The notes beneath the pieces are model-generated. The model saw nothing but the letters and a program-made list of their open reading frames with translations. It did no database searches and was not told where the DNA came from. From positions 1-23,095 of the IMG/VR virus record IMGVR_UViG_3300001720_000028: DNA of 23,095 nt; one strand, 5' to 3'. A program made the position numbers and the translations under genes. Source of the stretch: a virus. Shown piece after piece: positions 8,851-15,946 of the stretch (its first letter is position 1; every line of letters begins with the position of its first letter).

Positions 8851-9395
8851 TGTATATTTATGGTTAAAGATAATTTATTTTCATTTTTACTTAAAACTTG
8901 ATGATATGTATTTTTTGGAATTATGCAAGTATCTTTAGGTTTAAGTATAAATTCTTTATTTTCTACCTTCCAAAGTGCTTCTCCATATATTTGTTTAACA
9001 ATTACATCGTAGTCATGCTTGTGGTAAGGAAAGCTAGGTATTTGCCCAGGTTTAGAAAAATAAAAATTTCCATTTATCATTAAACCTGATTTATTTGTTA
9101 AAGTTTTATTTAAACTTCTTAATTGGTTTGTTAAATCAAAAACATTAGAAATAATAGTTGTAAAGCCTAGATCATAAAATTTTTTCCATTCTTCATAATT
9201 TAAATAACCCTTTAAATTAAAAAAAAGTACAGATTCAAGCGCAGCAGTATTAGTTAAAATTTCAACCGATGCTTGTCCCCACGGATATCTATGGGGCCAT
9301 CTTTTTTCTATCTTTAATAAATCTAATAGATCTTGTTCCTTAAAATCTACGTCTGTTTTTTTAATTATTGTTTCTAGTTCTTGTAAAAAATTCAT
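8847..9395 (-). CDS. JmjC/cupin-like Fe(II) oxygenase-type protein
   Basis: A 182-aa protein, ATG at 9395 in a TAATG junction with the upstream 2OG-oxygenase-like gene. The C-terminal half has a cupin_8/JmjC-like core: FPYHKHDYDVIVKQIYGEAL (122-141), WKVENKEFILKPKDTCIIP (142-160), then KNTYHQV (161-167). Aligned to ribosomal-oxygenase/JmjC proteins, the metal ligands would be H125, H127 and H165; the usual acidic ligand (HxD) is replaced by His, giving a cupin-style HxH. The N-terminal half has a tryptophan-rich RWPHRYPWG stretch. Such proteins hydroxylate protein or small-molecule substrates with Fe(II) and 2-oxoglutarate, but with HxH the activity is uncertain. The partner genes suggest a modification cluster. 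Confidence 0.65.
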   Translation of the reverse strand: MNFLQELETIIKKTDVDFKEQDLLDLLKIEKRWPHRYPWGQASVEILTNTAALESVLFFNLKGYLNYEEWKKFYDLGFTTIISNVFDLTNQLRSLNKTLTNKSGLMINGNFYFSKPGQIPSFPYHKHDYDVIVKQIYGEALWKVENKEFILKPKDTCIIPKNTYHQVLSKNENKLSLTINIQ

Positions 9396-9997
9396 TAAAA
9401 TATAAATATTACTTGGTTTTTTCTAAATTTATTTTTAAATTTATTGTTATCATAAGCTAAGCCATGAATCAAATTTGATCTAAAAACTACCAATTTATTA
9501 AATTTAGATTTTATGTTGCATAGTAATTTAAAATTTTCTTTTTTTTGCCAAGGAGTAGAATGTTCTGTGCCTACATTATCATGCTCATTAATTTTTTCAT
9601 AAATGTTTGTGCCGTCGCAGGGATCTTCATTTAAATAAATTATACAATTATAAAAATTGTCATCTTGGTGTGGCCACCAATAATTGTTCTTATAATCTTC
9701 TTTTATATTTTGAAACTTTGTAAAGTTAGTTATGATGTCTCCTTTAATATTTTTACAATCTCTATTAAATAAATTATAAATTTTTTTTTCTGTTTCTTTA
9801 AATTCTTCAGCAACAACATGATGCTGACAGTCTAAAAAATCATGTGTATTCAAAGAATCTTTTTCTGACCATTTATGTATTACAGGTGCAACGGAATCAA
9901 AAAATGAGTTAACCTCATGTGGGTTTTTATAAAAATTATCCATTTCATAAAAATATTCATTAACCTTAAGTAAATTAAAGTTGTTTATTTCAAACAC
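9395..9997 (-). CDS. 2OG-Fe(II) oxygenase-like protein (DUF6445-like)
   Basis: A 200-aa protein starting with GTG at 9997 inside a TAGTG junction with the small basic gene. It shows the iron/2-oxoglutarate triad: NYWWPHQDDNFYNCIIYLNE (105-124) contains H110-x-D112; KLVVFRSNLIHGL (168-180) supplies H178; and FRKNQVIFIF at the C-terminus has an Arg (R192) where the 2-oxoglutarate carboxylate is normally bound. The order of strands (HxD, then about 65 residues, then H...R) matches DUF6445-type and related phage oxygenases. The N-terminal 90 residues resemble the leading helices (FYKNPHEVNSFF). Substrate unknown; the neighbouring JmjC-like and glycosyltransferase genes suggest modification of a protein or glycan. 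Confidence 0.72.
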   Translation of the reverse strand: MFEINNFNLLKVNEYFYEMDNFYKNPHEVNSFFDSVAPVIHKWSEKDSLNTHDFLDCQHHVVAEEFKETEKKIYNLFNRDCKNIKGDIITNFTKFQNIKEDYKNNYWWPHQDDNFYNCIIYLNEDPCDGTNIYEKINEHDNVGTEHSTPWQKKENFKLLCNIKSKFNKLVVFRSNLIHGLAYDNNKFKNKFRKNQVIFIF

Positions 9998-10134
9998 TAA
10001 ACCCTTCCTTGGCCCTTATAACGTGTAAGTTTTTTTTGTAATTTTGCGTGCTTGTTTAAGCTTTTCTTGTGGACTCCACGACGCTTCTTTGGTTTATCCC
10101 TAGGTGTAAAGAATTTAAAACTTTGTTTAGCCAT
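9997..10134 (-). CDS. Very small basic protein, 45 aa
   Basis: ATG at 10134 to TAG at 9997-9999, translating as MAKQSFKFFTPRDKPKKRRG followed by VHKKSLNKHAKLQKKLTRYK and GQGRV. About one third of residues are Lys, Arg or His. The start lies 8 nt inside the end of the 116-aa gene, and the stop shares a base with the GTG of the next gene (TAGTG), so it is framed by coupled genes, which supports it as real. No hydrophobic segment. Its basic character suggests nucleic-acid or capsid contact. Small basic proteins of this type (KKRxGxHKKSxN...RYxGQGR) recur in marine phages from memory. Function unknown. Confidence 0.62.
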   Translation of the reverse strand: MAKQSFKFFTPRDKPKKRRGVHKKSLNKHAKLQKKLTRYKGQGRV

Positions 10135-10477
10135 TTTCTTGTGATCTATCTATCAGTGCGTAACTTATTGCTCCTTGAATTGCATTACTTCCTGCGGCTG
10201 CTTGTACTGTTATTGCGTCACCTGCTTCTAAATTTAAACCCTGAGGTGTAGCATTAACTTGTGATTTAGCGGCAACTTCATCTCTAAAAAATTCATACTC
10301 AGTGCTTGAATCAGAAGCATCTACCAAATTCATGTTTACTAAAATACCTGAAGAGGCATCGTTGTTAGAACAATAAACACTTTTAACAATTATTGTTGCA
10401 TCACTAGGGCATGTCAGTGCTGTAGTTTTACCTGTACTAGCTTGTTTGTAACCTTGATTTTTATATCTAATTGTCAT
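10127..10477 (-). CDS. Small structural-type protein, 116 aa
   Basis: A 116-aa protein starting at 10477 in an ATGA overlap with the 54-aa gene. It has a beta-rich pattern: TIRYKNQGYKQ at the start, then TALTCPSDATIIVKSVYCSN, VNMNLVDASDSSTEYEFFRD, and LNLEAGDAITVQAAAGSNAI near the end. The alternating strand pattern and the 'LEAGDxITVQA' block are typical of small trimeric or jelly-roll virion proteins that decorate heads or tails. No catalytic motif, no signal peptide. Its position between the tail-nozzle region and the modification enzymes supports a virion role. I recall similar proteins in marine phage genomes, but this is unchecked. Confidence 0.6.
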   Translation of the reverse strand: MTIRYKNQGYKQASTGKTTALTCPSDATIIVKSVYCSNNDASSGILVNMNLVDASDSSTEYEFFRDEVAAKSQVNATPQGLNLEAGDAITVQAAAGSNAIQGAISYALIDRSQENG

Positions 10478-10638
10478 GATAAAAAATAATTAAATGTATC
10501 TAGTTCATTTTTAAGTTCTTGTTGATAAGAAGTGTTTAACTTATCCTTAAGAGTTTGTAAAGTTTGAGCTATCTGTCTTTGATTTGTCTCAGTATAAGTA
10601 GGTGTAGGCTCTGGTATAATTATATCTACCCTAGCCAT
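10474..10638 (-). CDS. Small conserved-type phage protein, 54 aa
   Basis: ATG at 10638 (TAATG junction with the 184-aa gene) to TGA at 10474-10476 (ATGA junction with the 116-aa gene). Translation: MARVDIIIPEPTPTYTETNQ, then RQIAQTLQTLKDKLNTSYQQ, then ELKNELDTFNYFLS. The N-terminus is a short strand plus a Pro-rich turn; the rest is a single amphipathic helix ending in aromatic residues. Both ends are coupled to neighbours, which supports it as genuine. The pattern IIIPEPTP...NQRQ...LNTSY.QELK is one I recall from many marine phages next to the tail-nozzle gene. Function unknown; probably a minor virion or assembly protein. Confidence 0.68.
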   Translation of the reverse strand: MARVDIIIPEPTPTYTETNQRQIAQTLQTLKDKLNTSYQQELKNELDTFNYFLS

Positions 10639-11192
10639 TACGAACTACCCATTGCATCTGAGCCACCAGCTCCAGTAGATCCTGGAGAAGGCTCACCTCC
10701 TCTTGAAGATCCTATTCCACCCCCATCAGAATTGATGTTAGGATTATTAGTAATAATTTGATTATTTAAACTTTGTTTTGCTAGACCTCTTTTTCCTACA
10801 GCTGTTCTAATTTTTGCATCTCTTCTGGCTTGAAGATACGAAGAAATTGTTTTTGATCTTCCAAATAAACTAGACTGAGCATCTGTGTTAAATTTAGCTA
10901 AAGCTCCAATCCCTAAACCAACAGGATTTAAAATTCCTAAACCAAATGGATTTCCAAATATTGCATTAGTTCCCATAGCATTACCTACAATTTCAGGTAA
11001 ACCTAATTTGCTTGCTACTGCCTGAGTAACTTGATTCCTAACTTGATTTTTTGCAATTGTTCCTAGATCTGGCATTTGAAAACCCCCATCTTGACCTTGC
11101 ATAGCTCCTGAACCCATAAGATTATTATTATATATTGGAGCAATTCCTTGGTTCATATCATCGTATAGTGGTGGTAAAAAATCTGGTTCCAT
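10638..11192 (-). CDS. Gly/Asn-rich hypothetical virion-region protein, 184 aa
   Basis: A 184-aa protein starting with ATG at 11192 (TAATG junction with the nozzle-like gene; GAGAGGAT ahead of it). N-terminal third is Pro/Gly/Asn/Met-rich. The middle (about 50-110) is a hydrophobic, glycine-rich stretch containing FGNPFGLGILNPVGLGIGAL, which may form a buried or membrane-active helix. Residues 115-150 are basic and helical (YLQARRDAKIRTAVGKRG). The C-terminal 40 residues are Gly/Ser-rich and probably disordered. I do not recognise a family. The junctions on both sides put it in one translational unit with the nozzle-like protein and the 54-aa protein, so a virion role is likely. Confidence 0.5.
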   Translation of the reverse strand: MEPDFLPPLYDDMNQGIAPIYNNNLMGSGAMQGQDGGFQMPDLGTIAKNQVRNQVTQAVASKLGLPEIVGNAMGTNAIFGNPFGLGILNPVGLGIGALAKFNTDAQSSLFGRSKTISSYLQARRDAKIRTAVGKRGLAKQSLNNQIITNNPNINSDGGGIGSSRGGEPSPGSTGAGGSDAMGSS

Positions 11193-13336
11193 TATCCTCT
11201 CATTCCATCGGGTTGTATATCTGCTCTAAAAGTACCATATCTCCAATTTTCATCAATAGCAGTATTGGCAACTCTTAAACTAGCAAATCTAGATCTTGCT
11301 CGAGTATCTACCTTATCAGTTGTGTTTGATATTGTAAATGGTCCTAAAGGAGAAGACGTTGCGGTGTCCGTTGGGTAATCTCGTAAATTAATTGTTACTT
11401 GTGCATTGCCTGTAATCAATTTAAAATCAGGTACAAACCTTCGCATACTCATAAATACTTGTCCTTCTCCTAAATCAAAATCACCTGATTGTATAAAAGC
11501 AGGTATAGCTGTTTTTGTTCCAAAAGCATCTACTTCATTATTACCTTCTTCGTGAGCATAATATGTTGAGGCTCCGTTAACTGCATTAACTCCTTGAATA
11601 GTTGGAAAGTTAGGTGTCCCTGTTGCAATAAATTCAGTGGCGTAAGGATTATCATATAAAGTTGCGTCTGCCCAAGTTGTTCTAGATAATGACCCAGTAG
11701 TCCAAGTTTGCTCAGAATAATTATAAGTTACTACTCTATCAATTAAACTTGAACCATTTTTAGGATAGAACCAACTTATTTCTTCGTAGAGATGATTTAA
11801 GGATGCATAAATTTGTTCACCATTGCTGTAACTTAATCCTAAATTATCTCCTTTTGATGTGAAGACAAAATCTTCAACTAAACAAGGAACAGATTTTACA
11901 GTTCCGTCATAAACAAAAAAACCGCCTGCTTGCCCCATCCACCATACAGCACCATTAATGTATTTAATGGAGTGTTGGCCTATTGCTCCACAATTACTTC
12001 CAACTTGTCTTATTGAAAAAGTAAATGGAGGACCAACAAATTGCATTACATAAGCGGATGTATCAGTAAGAATTAAAATATAATCTTTTCCTCTTACTGC
12101 ACCTACAATTTTTGTTCCAGAGTCTATTCTAAAAGTACCCGATGTATTAACTGAAGTAGGGCTGTAATCTGAAATATCTTCTTGATCCGAAAATCTTATA
12201 AACATTTTATCTTGAGTAAAACTATTACCAATAGTTGTTTCTGTGCCTAGCATAATTAAATGTCTATCTCTTTCAGAAACAATAGACATAACGGATGTAC
12301 TAGGGGCACCACTGACTACAGTAGCTCTTGTTGTTAAAGCTCCTCCAGTCGTGCTAATAGTATCCCATTGGAACGTCTTTCCATTTTTTATAGTTGCAAT
12401 TAATTTAGATCCAAAGTGATCTAATGACCAAGAAGCGGAATCTAAAGTTACCCCTCCTGTTAATGAAGCGACTCCCCACCCTAAATATGCTTCAACAGTA
12501 GCTCCTGTAGAATGAGCCGATCGAGTTCCAGCAACTCCTCTAGTAATACCAGTTAAATCATTAGTGGATATACCGGTGTAGCTTATAAATTCAGTACCTA
12601 TTTTAATTGTACCAGAAGTTGGAAAACCAACAACGGAAGATAATGTGATTGAAGTACCAGACCCTCCTGTACCAGCTGCATCATCTTGTAACAAACCATT
12701 CAATGTTGATATAACTCCAGATGAGCCTCCCCATCCTGATGTACCATATCCAAAACCAGAGGTTTGATTTAAAGGACCAACTTTGACGTAAGGATTAATT
12801 ACAGCAGAACCACTTGCCGCAACAGTAGTTCCAGCATTAGCAGCCATAGTAATTGTAAAAGTATCTTGCGATGGAACGGTTACTACTTGAAAAGTATTAG
12901 TCGTAAAATCTGCAGCTGAATAACCAGCTCCACTTGGCGGTGTTACAGAAGTAAATGTAAATAAATCTCCAGCAGATAAACCATGTGCAATTTTATTTAC
13001 TGTCACAGTTGGACTCGTATTGGCTGTTGTAAAAGTAGCTCCACTAATGGCGCTATCTAAAGGAGTAACATCATAAAAAGCTCCTTCAAAATAAATTACT
13101 AAAACTTTATTTGTCCCTAACGCTACGTATCTTCTACCATCTAAATCTGCCCAAACTAATTGTTCTCTGACTGCGCCTACAAGTGTTTTAAATGTAATTT
13201 GCTGCCATCCACCTATTTTTTCTGGTAGGCCATATCTAAATCTTACAAAATCTCCATCTGTCCACTGTCCTTCAGCACCAGTTTGAGTTACTTGCTTATT
13301 AAATCCAGGTCTTATCTGTACGTTTGTCAAAGGCAT
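11192..13336 (-). CDS. Tail nozzle / tail tubular protein B-like (P22 gp10, T7 gp12 type)
   Basis: A 714-aa protein, ATG at 13336. It opens with QIRPGFNKQVTQTGAEGQW and WTDGDFVRFRYGLPEKIGGW, an N-terminus I know from nozzle-like proteins of marine podoviruses. Next come WADLDGRRYVALGTNKVLVI and YFEGAFYDVTPL (83-93), the start of a beta-propeller-like fold. Residues about 99-181 (HGLSAGDLFTFT and FQVVTVPSQDTFTI) and about 225-287 (IGTEFISYTG...GITRG) look like two extra beta domains placed inside the propeller. The C-terminal half returns to the fold (DHFGSKLIATIKNGKTFQWD, IRFSDQEDISDYSP, VWWMGQAGGFFVYDG). The role would be closing the tail end and carrying fibres. No Shine-Dalgarno is visible before the start. 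Confidence 0.72.
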   Translation of the reverse strand: MPLTNVQIRPGFNKQVTQTGAEGQWTDGDFVRFRYGLPEKIGGWQQITFKTLVGAVREQLVWADLDGRRYVALGTNKVLVIYFEGAFYDVTPLDSAISGATFTTANTSPTVTVNKIAHGLSAGDLFTFTSVTPPSGAGYSAADFTTNTFQVVTVPSQDTFTITMAANAGTTVAASGSAVINPYVKVGPLNQTSGFGYGTSGWGGSSGVISTLNGLLQDDAAGTGGSGTSITLSSVVGFPTSGTIKIGTEFISYTGISTNDLTGITRGVAGTRSAHSTGATVEAYLGWGVASLTGGVTLDSASWSLDHFGSKLIATIKNGKTFQWDTISTTGGALTTRATVVSGAPSTSVMSIVSERDRHLIMLGTETTIGNSFTQDKMFIRFSDQEDISDYSPTSVNTSGTFRIDSGTKIVGAVRGKDYILILTDTSAYVMQFVGPPFTFSIRQVGSNCGAIGQHSIKYINGAVWWMGQAGGFFVYDGTVKSVPCLVEDFVFTSKGDNLGLSYSNGEQIYASLNHLYEEISWFYPKNGSSLIDRVVTYNYSEQTWTTGSLSRTTWADATLYDNPYATEFIATGTPNFPTIQGVNAVNGASTYYAHEEGNNEVDAFGTKTAIPAFIQSGDFDLGEGQVFMSMRRFVPDFKLITGNAQVTINLRDYPTDTATSSPLGPFTISNTTDKVDTRARSRFASLRVANTAIDENWRYGTFRADIQPDGMRG

Positions 13337-13338
13337 AG

Positions 13339-13370
13339 TAGATTATAACATGTATGAAACGTTTAATCTA
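13339..13370 (-). promoter_or_regulatory. Hairpin with embedded extended -10 before the nozzle gene
   Basis: In the 46-nt gap before the nozzle-like gene the minus strand holds an inverted repeat, TAGATTA paired with TAATCTA (7 bp). It can extend inward by AAC/GTT across a one-base bulge, and the loop is about 11 nt. The right arm contains TGTTATAAT (TATAAT at 13342-13347), which matches an extended -10 promoter box. The A of the ATG lies only 6 nt after this box, and no Shine-Dalgarno is seen. A transcript starting there would be leaderless. No convincing -35 box is present. The reading as promoter or translational hairpin is inference. Confidence 0.35.
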
Positions 13371-13382
13371 TAATCCATATAT

Positions 13383-13607
13383 CTAAGAAGTTTTAATTTC
13401 CTCACCTGGAACTGTCGTTTTTTCAGCTAAATTTTTATCTTTTTCTACAATAGCTCTTTGTAAATTTATAACAACATTTGAAAGATTATTTATTAAATCT
13501 TTAGAAGCTGTGAACGTTAAAGAAACATGGCCTTTCTCATTTATAATTTTAACTTCTTCTTTATTAAAAGCTATTTCTAAATGTTTTTCTTTTAAATTAA
13601 AATTCAT
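13383..13607 (-). CDS. Small hypothetical protein, 74 aa
   Basis: A 74-aa protein, ATG at 13607 in an ATGA junction with the 184-aa oxygenase gene, with GAGGAAAC ahead of it. It begins MNFNLKEKHLEIAFNKEEVK and continues with a strand-rich middle (GHVSLTFTASKDLINNLSNV) and a charged helix ending GEEIKTS. It is lysine/glutamate-rich and soluble-looking, with no cysteine. I do not recognise a family. It is the last gene of the accessory oxygenase block and is followed by the 46-nt gap before the nozzle gene, so it closes this translational unit. Confidence 0.5.
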   Translation of the reverse strand: MNFNLKEKHLEIAFNKEEVKIINEKGHVSLTFTASKDLINNLSNVVINLQRAIVEKDKNLAEKTTVPGEEIKTS

Positions 13608-14158
13608 TGTTTCCTCGATCCTAAGTTAGGTCTTTTATCATATTTAAATTCTGTCATATCACCCTTAGCTAATACATAATGTAAAAATACATTATACGCA
13701 TAATCTCCTTCAAATTCTTTTCTTGAGTGTGGTAAGTAAGCACCAAAATATAAAACACCATCTCCTTCGTCAATTAAAATATCTTTGCCATCAATATTTA
13801 TGGGATATTTTCTATCAGTACCTACATTAATAGATATGGTAACTTCGCAGGATTGTCTATCAGTGTGTACTGGTAAGGATGAATATTTTGTGTATAGCCT
13901 CCAAAAAGAATATGTAGGTATCAATTCATGTTTTAAAGCTTTTTCTATAATTGGTTTTTTTGATATTAGCAATGTTTCCATTATTGTATCCCCATACTTT
14001 CTAGTTTCACCTAAACCTGTCTGACTCATATCACTAAATTCAAGATCAGAAAGATTATTGTTATGAAACATATCCATATAATTAAATAATAAATTACGTT
14101 CATCTTTTGTAAGAATATTTTTAATATAGATAACTAATGATTTATTTACTTCATCCAT
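13604..14158 (-). CDS. 2OG-Fe(II) oxygenase-like protein
   Basis: A 184-aa protein, ATG at 14158, overlapping the preceding oxygenase gene by 13 nt. Its second half carries the oxygenase core: TYSFWRLYTKYSSLPVHTDR (82-101) with H98-x-D100, then CEVTISINVGTDRKYPINID (104-123), GDGVLYFGAYLPHSRKEF (132-149) with H144, and YAYNVFLHYVL. The HxD-to-H spacing of 44 is short but normal for small phage oxygenases, where the distal Arg that binds 2-oxoglutarate may be R146. The N-terminal half is helical. Proteins like this, of unknown substrate, are frequent in marine T4-like and pelagic phages. It is paired with a second oxygenase directly upstream. Confidence 0.68.
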   Translation of the reverse strand: MDEVNKSLVIYIKNILTKDERNLLFNYMDMFHNNNLSDLEFSDMSQTGLGETRKYGDTIMETLLISKKPIIEKALKHELIPTYSFWRLYTKYSSLPVHTDRQSCEVTISINVGTDRKYPINIDGKDILIDEGDGVLYFGAYLPHSRKEFEGDYAYNVFLHYVLAKGDMTEFKYDKRPNLGSRKQ

Positions 14159-14727
14159 GATACAATACTATACCTTAATCCTTTTGTTACTGGTTTTACC
14201 GCATGTGGGTATAAATAATTACTAGGCCACATTATTAATTTACCAACTTCTGGTTTAATTATTTTAATAACTTTTTTTATACTTGGATCCCAAAATTCTA
14301 ATTCTCCTCCTTCATAATCATTATTTAATAAAATAATTGCAGATACTTCTCTAAAATATTTTTCACAGTTATCTACATGGGGTCTATAAAAACCTCCAAC
14401 TGAATATTTTAATAAGGTAAGCTCATCAATAGTTTTTAAGTTTATATCAAATTTATTTATATTTTTTGAATAATGCAAAACAGAATTTTTTAATAATTTA
14501 TACAAAAGATTTCTCCAATGTGCTTCAGTTCTACTAGTAAGATTAGCTTGGTGAAAAGCTCTTAATTCAACTGTTCTTATATCTTTGACTAATGAATCTT
14601 CTTCTGAGGAAGAACTAACGACTCTACCTGGAATAAATTCTAGATCTTTAAAAAATCTTAAAAATGCAGATACCTGTTGAGGGCTCATAAATTTTGGATG
14701 TTCCCAAATGTATTCTGTTATTTCCAT
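14146..14727 (-). CDS. Prolyl-4-hydroxylase-type 2OG-Fe(II) oxygenase
   Basis: The protein is 193 aa from the ATG at 14727. A TTG at 14742 in the same frame is possible but less likely. The core is that of P4H-like enzymes: LLKYSVGGFYRPHVDN (105-120) with H117-x-D119, SAIILLNNDYEGGELEFWD (129-147), GKLIMWPSNYLYPHAVKPV (162-180) with H175, and GLRYSIVSWMK at the end with the 2-oxoglutarate Arg (R185). All four key residues are present and well spaced, so this is the most convincing active oxygenase in the window. Its start overlaps the DUF6065-like gene by about 10 nt. The natural substrate is unknown; P4H family members hydroxylate proline or other peptide residues. Confidence 0.82.
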   Translation of the reverse strand: MEITEYIWEHPKFMSPQQVSAFLRFFKDLEFIPGRVVSSSSEEDSLVKDIRTVELRAFHQANLTSRTEAHWRNLLYKLLKNSVLHYSKNINKFDINLKTIDELTLLKYSVGGFYRPHVDNCEKYFREVSAIILLNNDYEGGELEFWDPSIKKVIKIIKPEVGKLIMWPSNYLYPHAVKPVTKGLRYSIVSWMK

Positions 14728-15452
14728 GTTTTTTTTGTCCAAAATTGTCTTTCATACCAAGATGTTAAATGTTTAGATGAATCTAGTATAGCTTTGTGTA
14801 TGTGATTTTTTTTAAATGGTTTTATTTTCATTTTCCAACTGTCAATCTTAAAAGGAAAAACACTAGCAATAGGTTCTCCTTTTCTTAAAATCCATGTACC
14901 TTCTTTCTTAAAGACACAGGGAAAATTTGTTTGTATAGGGTGGTTATAGTCTACTAATCCAGTAATTATTTCAAACCTATCTTCATTTCTATTTATAGGA
15001 GGTAAGTATAAAATACCATAACCTTTTGGAACTTTAACAACCCAAGGATTATTTAATTTATAAATCTTAAATCCTTTATTCTTTTGAGCATAAGGACAAG
15101 ACATACCGCCTATTTGTTCTAAACTATGCCACTCATCCCCCATATTCATATTGTAATCTCTAATATTAACGCTCTCACTAAACTGACTTACTTCAACCCA
15201 AGCATCTAAAGTATCTTTTGGATTAGTGACATTGAAATTTATTTTCTGATCTTTGGGATTTTTTATTATGTATCCAGCTGTAATACTATCTAAAAAAGGT
15301 TTACAGGCTTTTATTGTTCTTTTTAATTGATCTGATGGGTTTTTAACATCTTTATACCATTGAGGTATACTTAATTTTGCTGGAATAGGATGTATAGACT
15401 CATCTTCTATTAAATTTTCTTGAGCTTGAAATTCAATTATTTGTTCAAACAT
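14718..15452 (-). CDS. DUF6065-like protein of unknown function
   Basis: A 244-aa protein with ATG at 15452 and only A/T-rich sequence, no Shine-Dalgarno, in front. It contains IPQWYKDVKNPSDQLKRTIK (29-48), ACKPFLDSITAGYII (49-63), then a Cys-containing SLEQIGGMSCPYAQ (110-123), NPWVVKVPKGYGILYLPP (135-152) and EPIASVFPFK (193-202). This order (PxWYK, IKxCxPFLDxxTxGY, P.GYS/GxLxxxP, then a 'VxPF' strand) is one I know from DUF6065-type proteins common in marine phages; I could not verify the number. The fold is probably a beta-sandwich or cupin-like barrel. It lies directly before two oxygenase genes and may act with them. Function unknown. Confidence 0.6.
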   Translation of the reverse strand: MFEQIIEFQAQENLIEDESIHPIPAKLSIPQWYKDVKNPSDQLKRTIKACKPFLDSITAGYIIKNPKDQKINFNVTNPKDTLDAWVEVSQFSESVNIRDYNMNMGDEWHSLEQIGGMSCPYAQKNKGFKIYKLNNPWVVKVPKGYGILYLPPINRNEDRFEIITGLVDYNHPIQTNFPCVFKKEGTWILRKGEPIASVFPFKIDSWKMKIKPFKKNHIHKAILDSSKHLTSWYERQFWTKKTWK

Positions 15453-15495
15453 AAAAAATATGTATCATTTTTTTATGAAAAAAAACAGGTAAAAA

Positions 15496-15945
15496 TTATT
15501 GTAAACCAAACTCCATACTTAGAGGAACGGGTAAAGAATTATTCTCTAGTGCATCTGTTAGATTATTTCCTGATATAGGCCAACTTGCCTCACTGAGAGA
15601 AAGCCATGTGTTATGAACAATATCTTTAGAAGTAGACCAAATTGCAGGAGAGTTTTCATTATTATTTATTGCTCTATCCATTCTTTCAACCATTTTACCT
15701 ATTTCAGAATAAGCATAAGCCTCAGTAAACTCCATTACTTCATTTGGAGTTGGGTGATCAATTACAGTTGGGTTTACAGGTTGTTTTTCTGTCAATTCTC
15801 TTTTACCTTTTCTAATACCATCATGATCAGAATCCGAGATTTCATGACATCCACAACCTTGATTTACATAATGATCCTTTGATTCATCATCATCACATAA
15901 CTTCATAAAATTATTTTCTTGATTTTTTATTATCCATTTAGACAT
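15496..15945 (-). CDS. Possible tail-fibre assembly/chaperone protein
   Basis: A 149-aa protein taken from ATG at 15945, with AGGAAC 7 nt upstream and one base after the fibre stop. An in-frame ATG 21 nt earlier (15966) would lie within the fibre gene and is not chosen. It begins MSKWIIKNQENNFMKLCDDD and has GCGC (residues 31-34), a charged region, a helical part (EVMEFTEAYAYSEIGKMVE) and a C-terminus with WLSLSEASWPISGN followed by NNSLPVPLSMEFGLQ. The start MSKW(I/L)IKN and the terminal W....WPI....L block resemble proteins coded right after tail fibres in marine phages. A role as fibre chaperone or fibre cap is inferred from adjacency; no family was confirmed. Confidence 0.52.
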   Translation of the reverse strand: MSKWIIKNQENNFMKLCDDDESKDHYVNQGCGCHEISDSDHDGIRKGKRELTEKQPVNPTVIDHPTPNEVMEFTEAYAYSEIGKMVERMDRAINNNENSPAIWSTSKDIVHNTWLSLSEASWPISGNNLTDALENNSLPVPLSMEFGLQ

Positions 15946-15946
15946 A

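Noticed and set aside
15445-15468. Eight-codon minus-strand mini-frame overlapping the start of the DUF6065-like gene
   Set aside because: No ribosome site and too short to separate from chance in A/T-rich DNA; a leader peptide role cannot be supported.
15453-15495. A/T-rich gap considered as a terminator
   Set aside because: Only a short CAT/ATG-type inverted repeat with A/T runs; no GC-rich stem, so not a convincing terminator.
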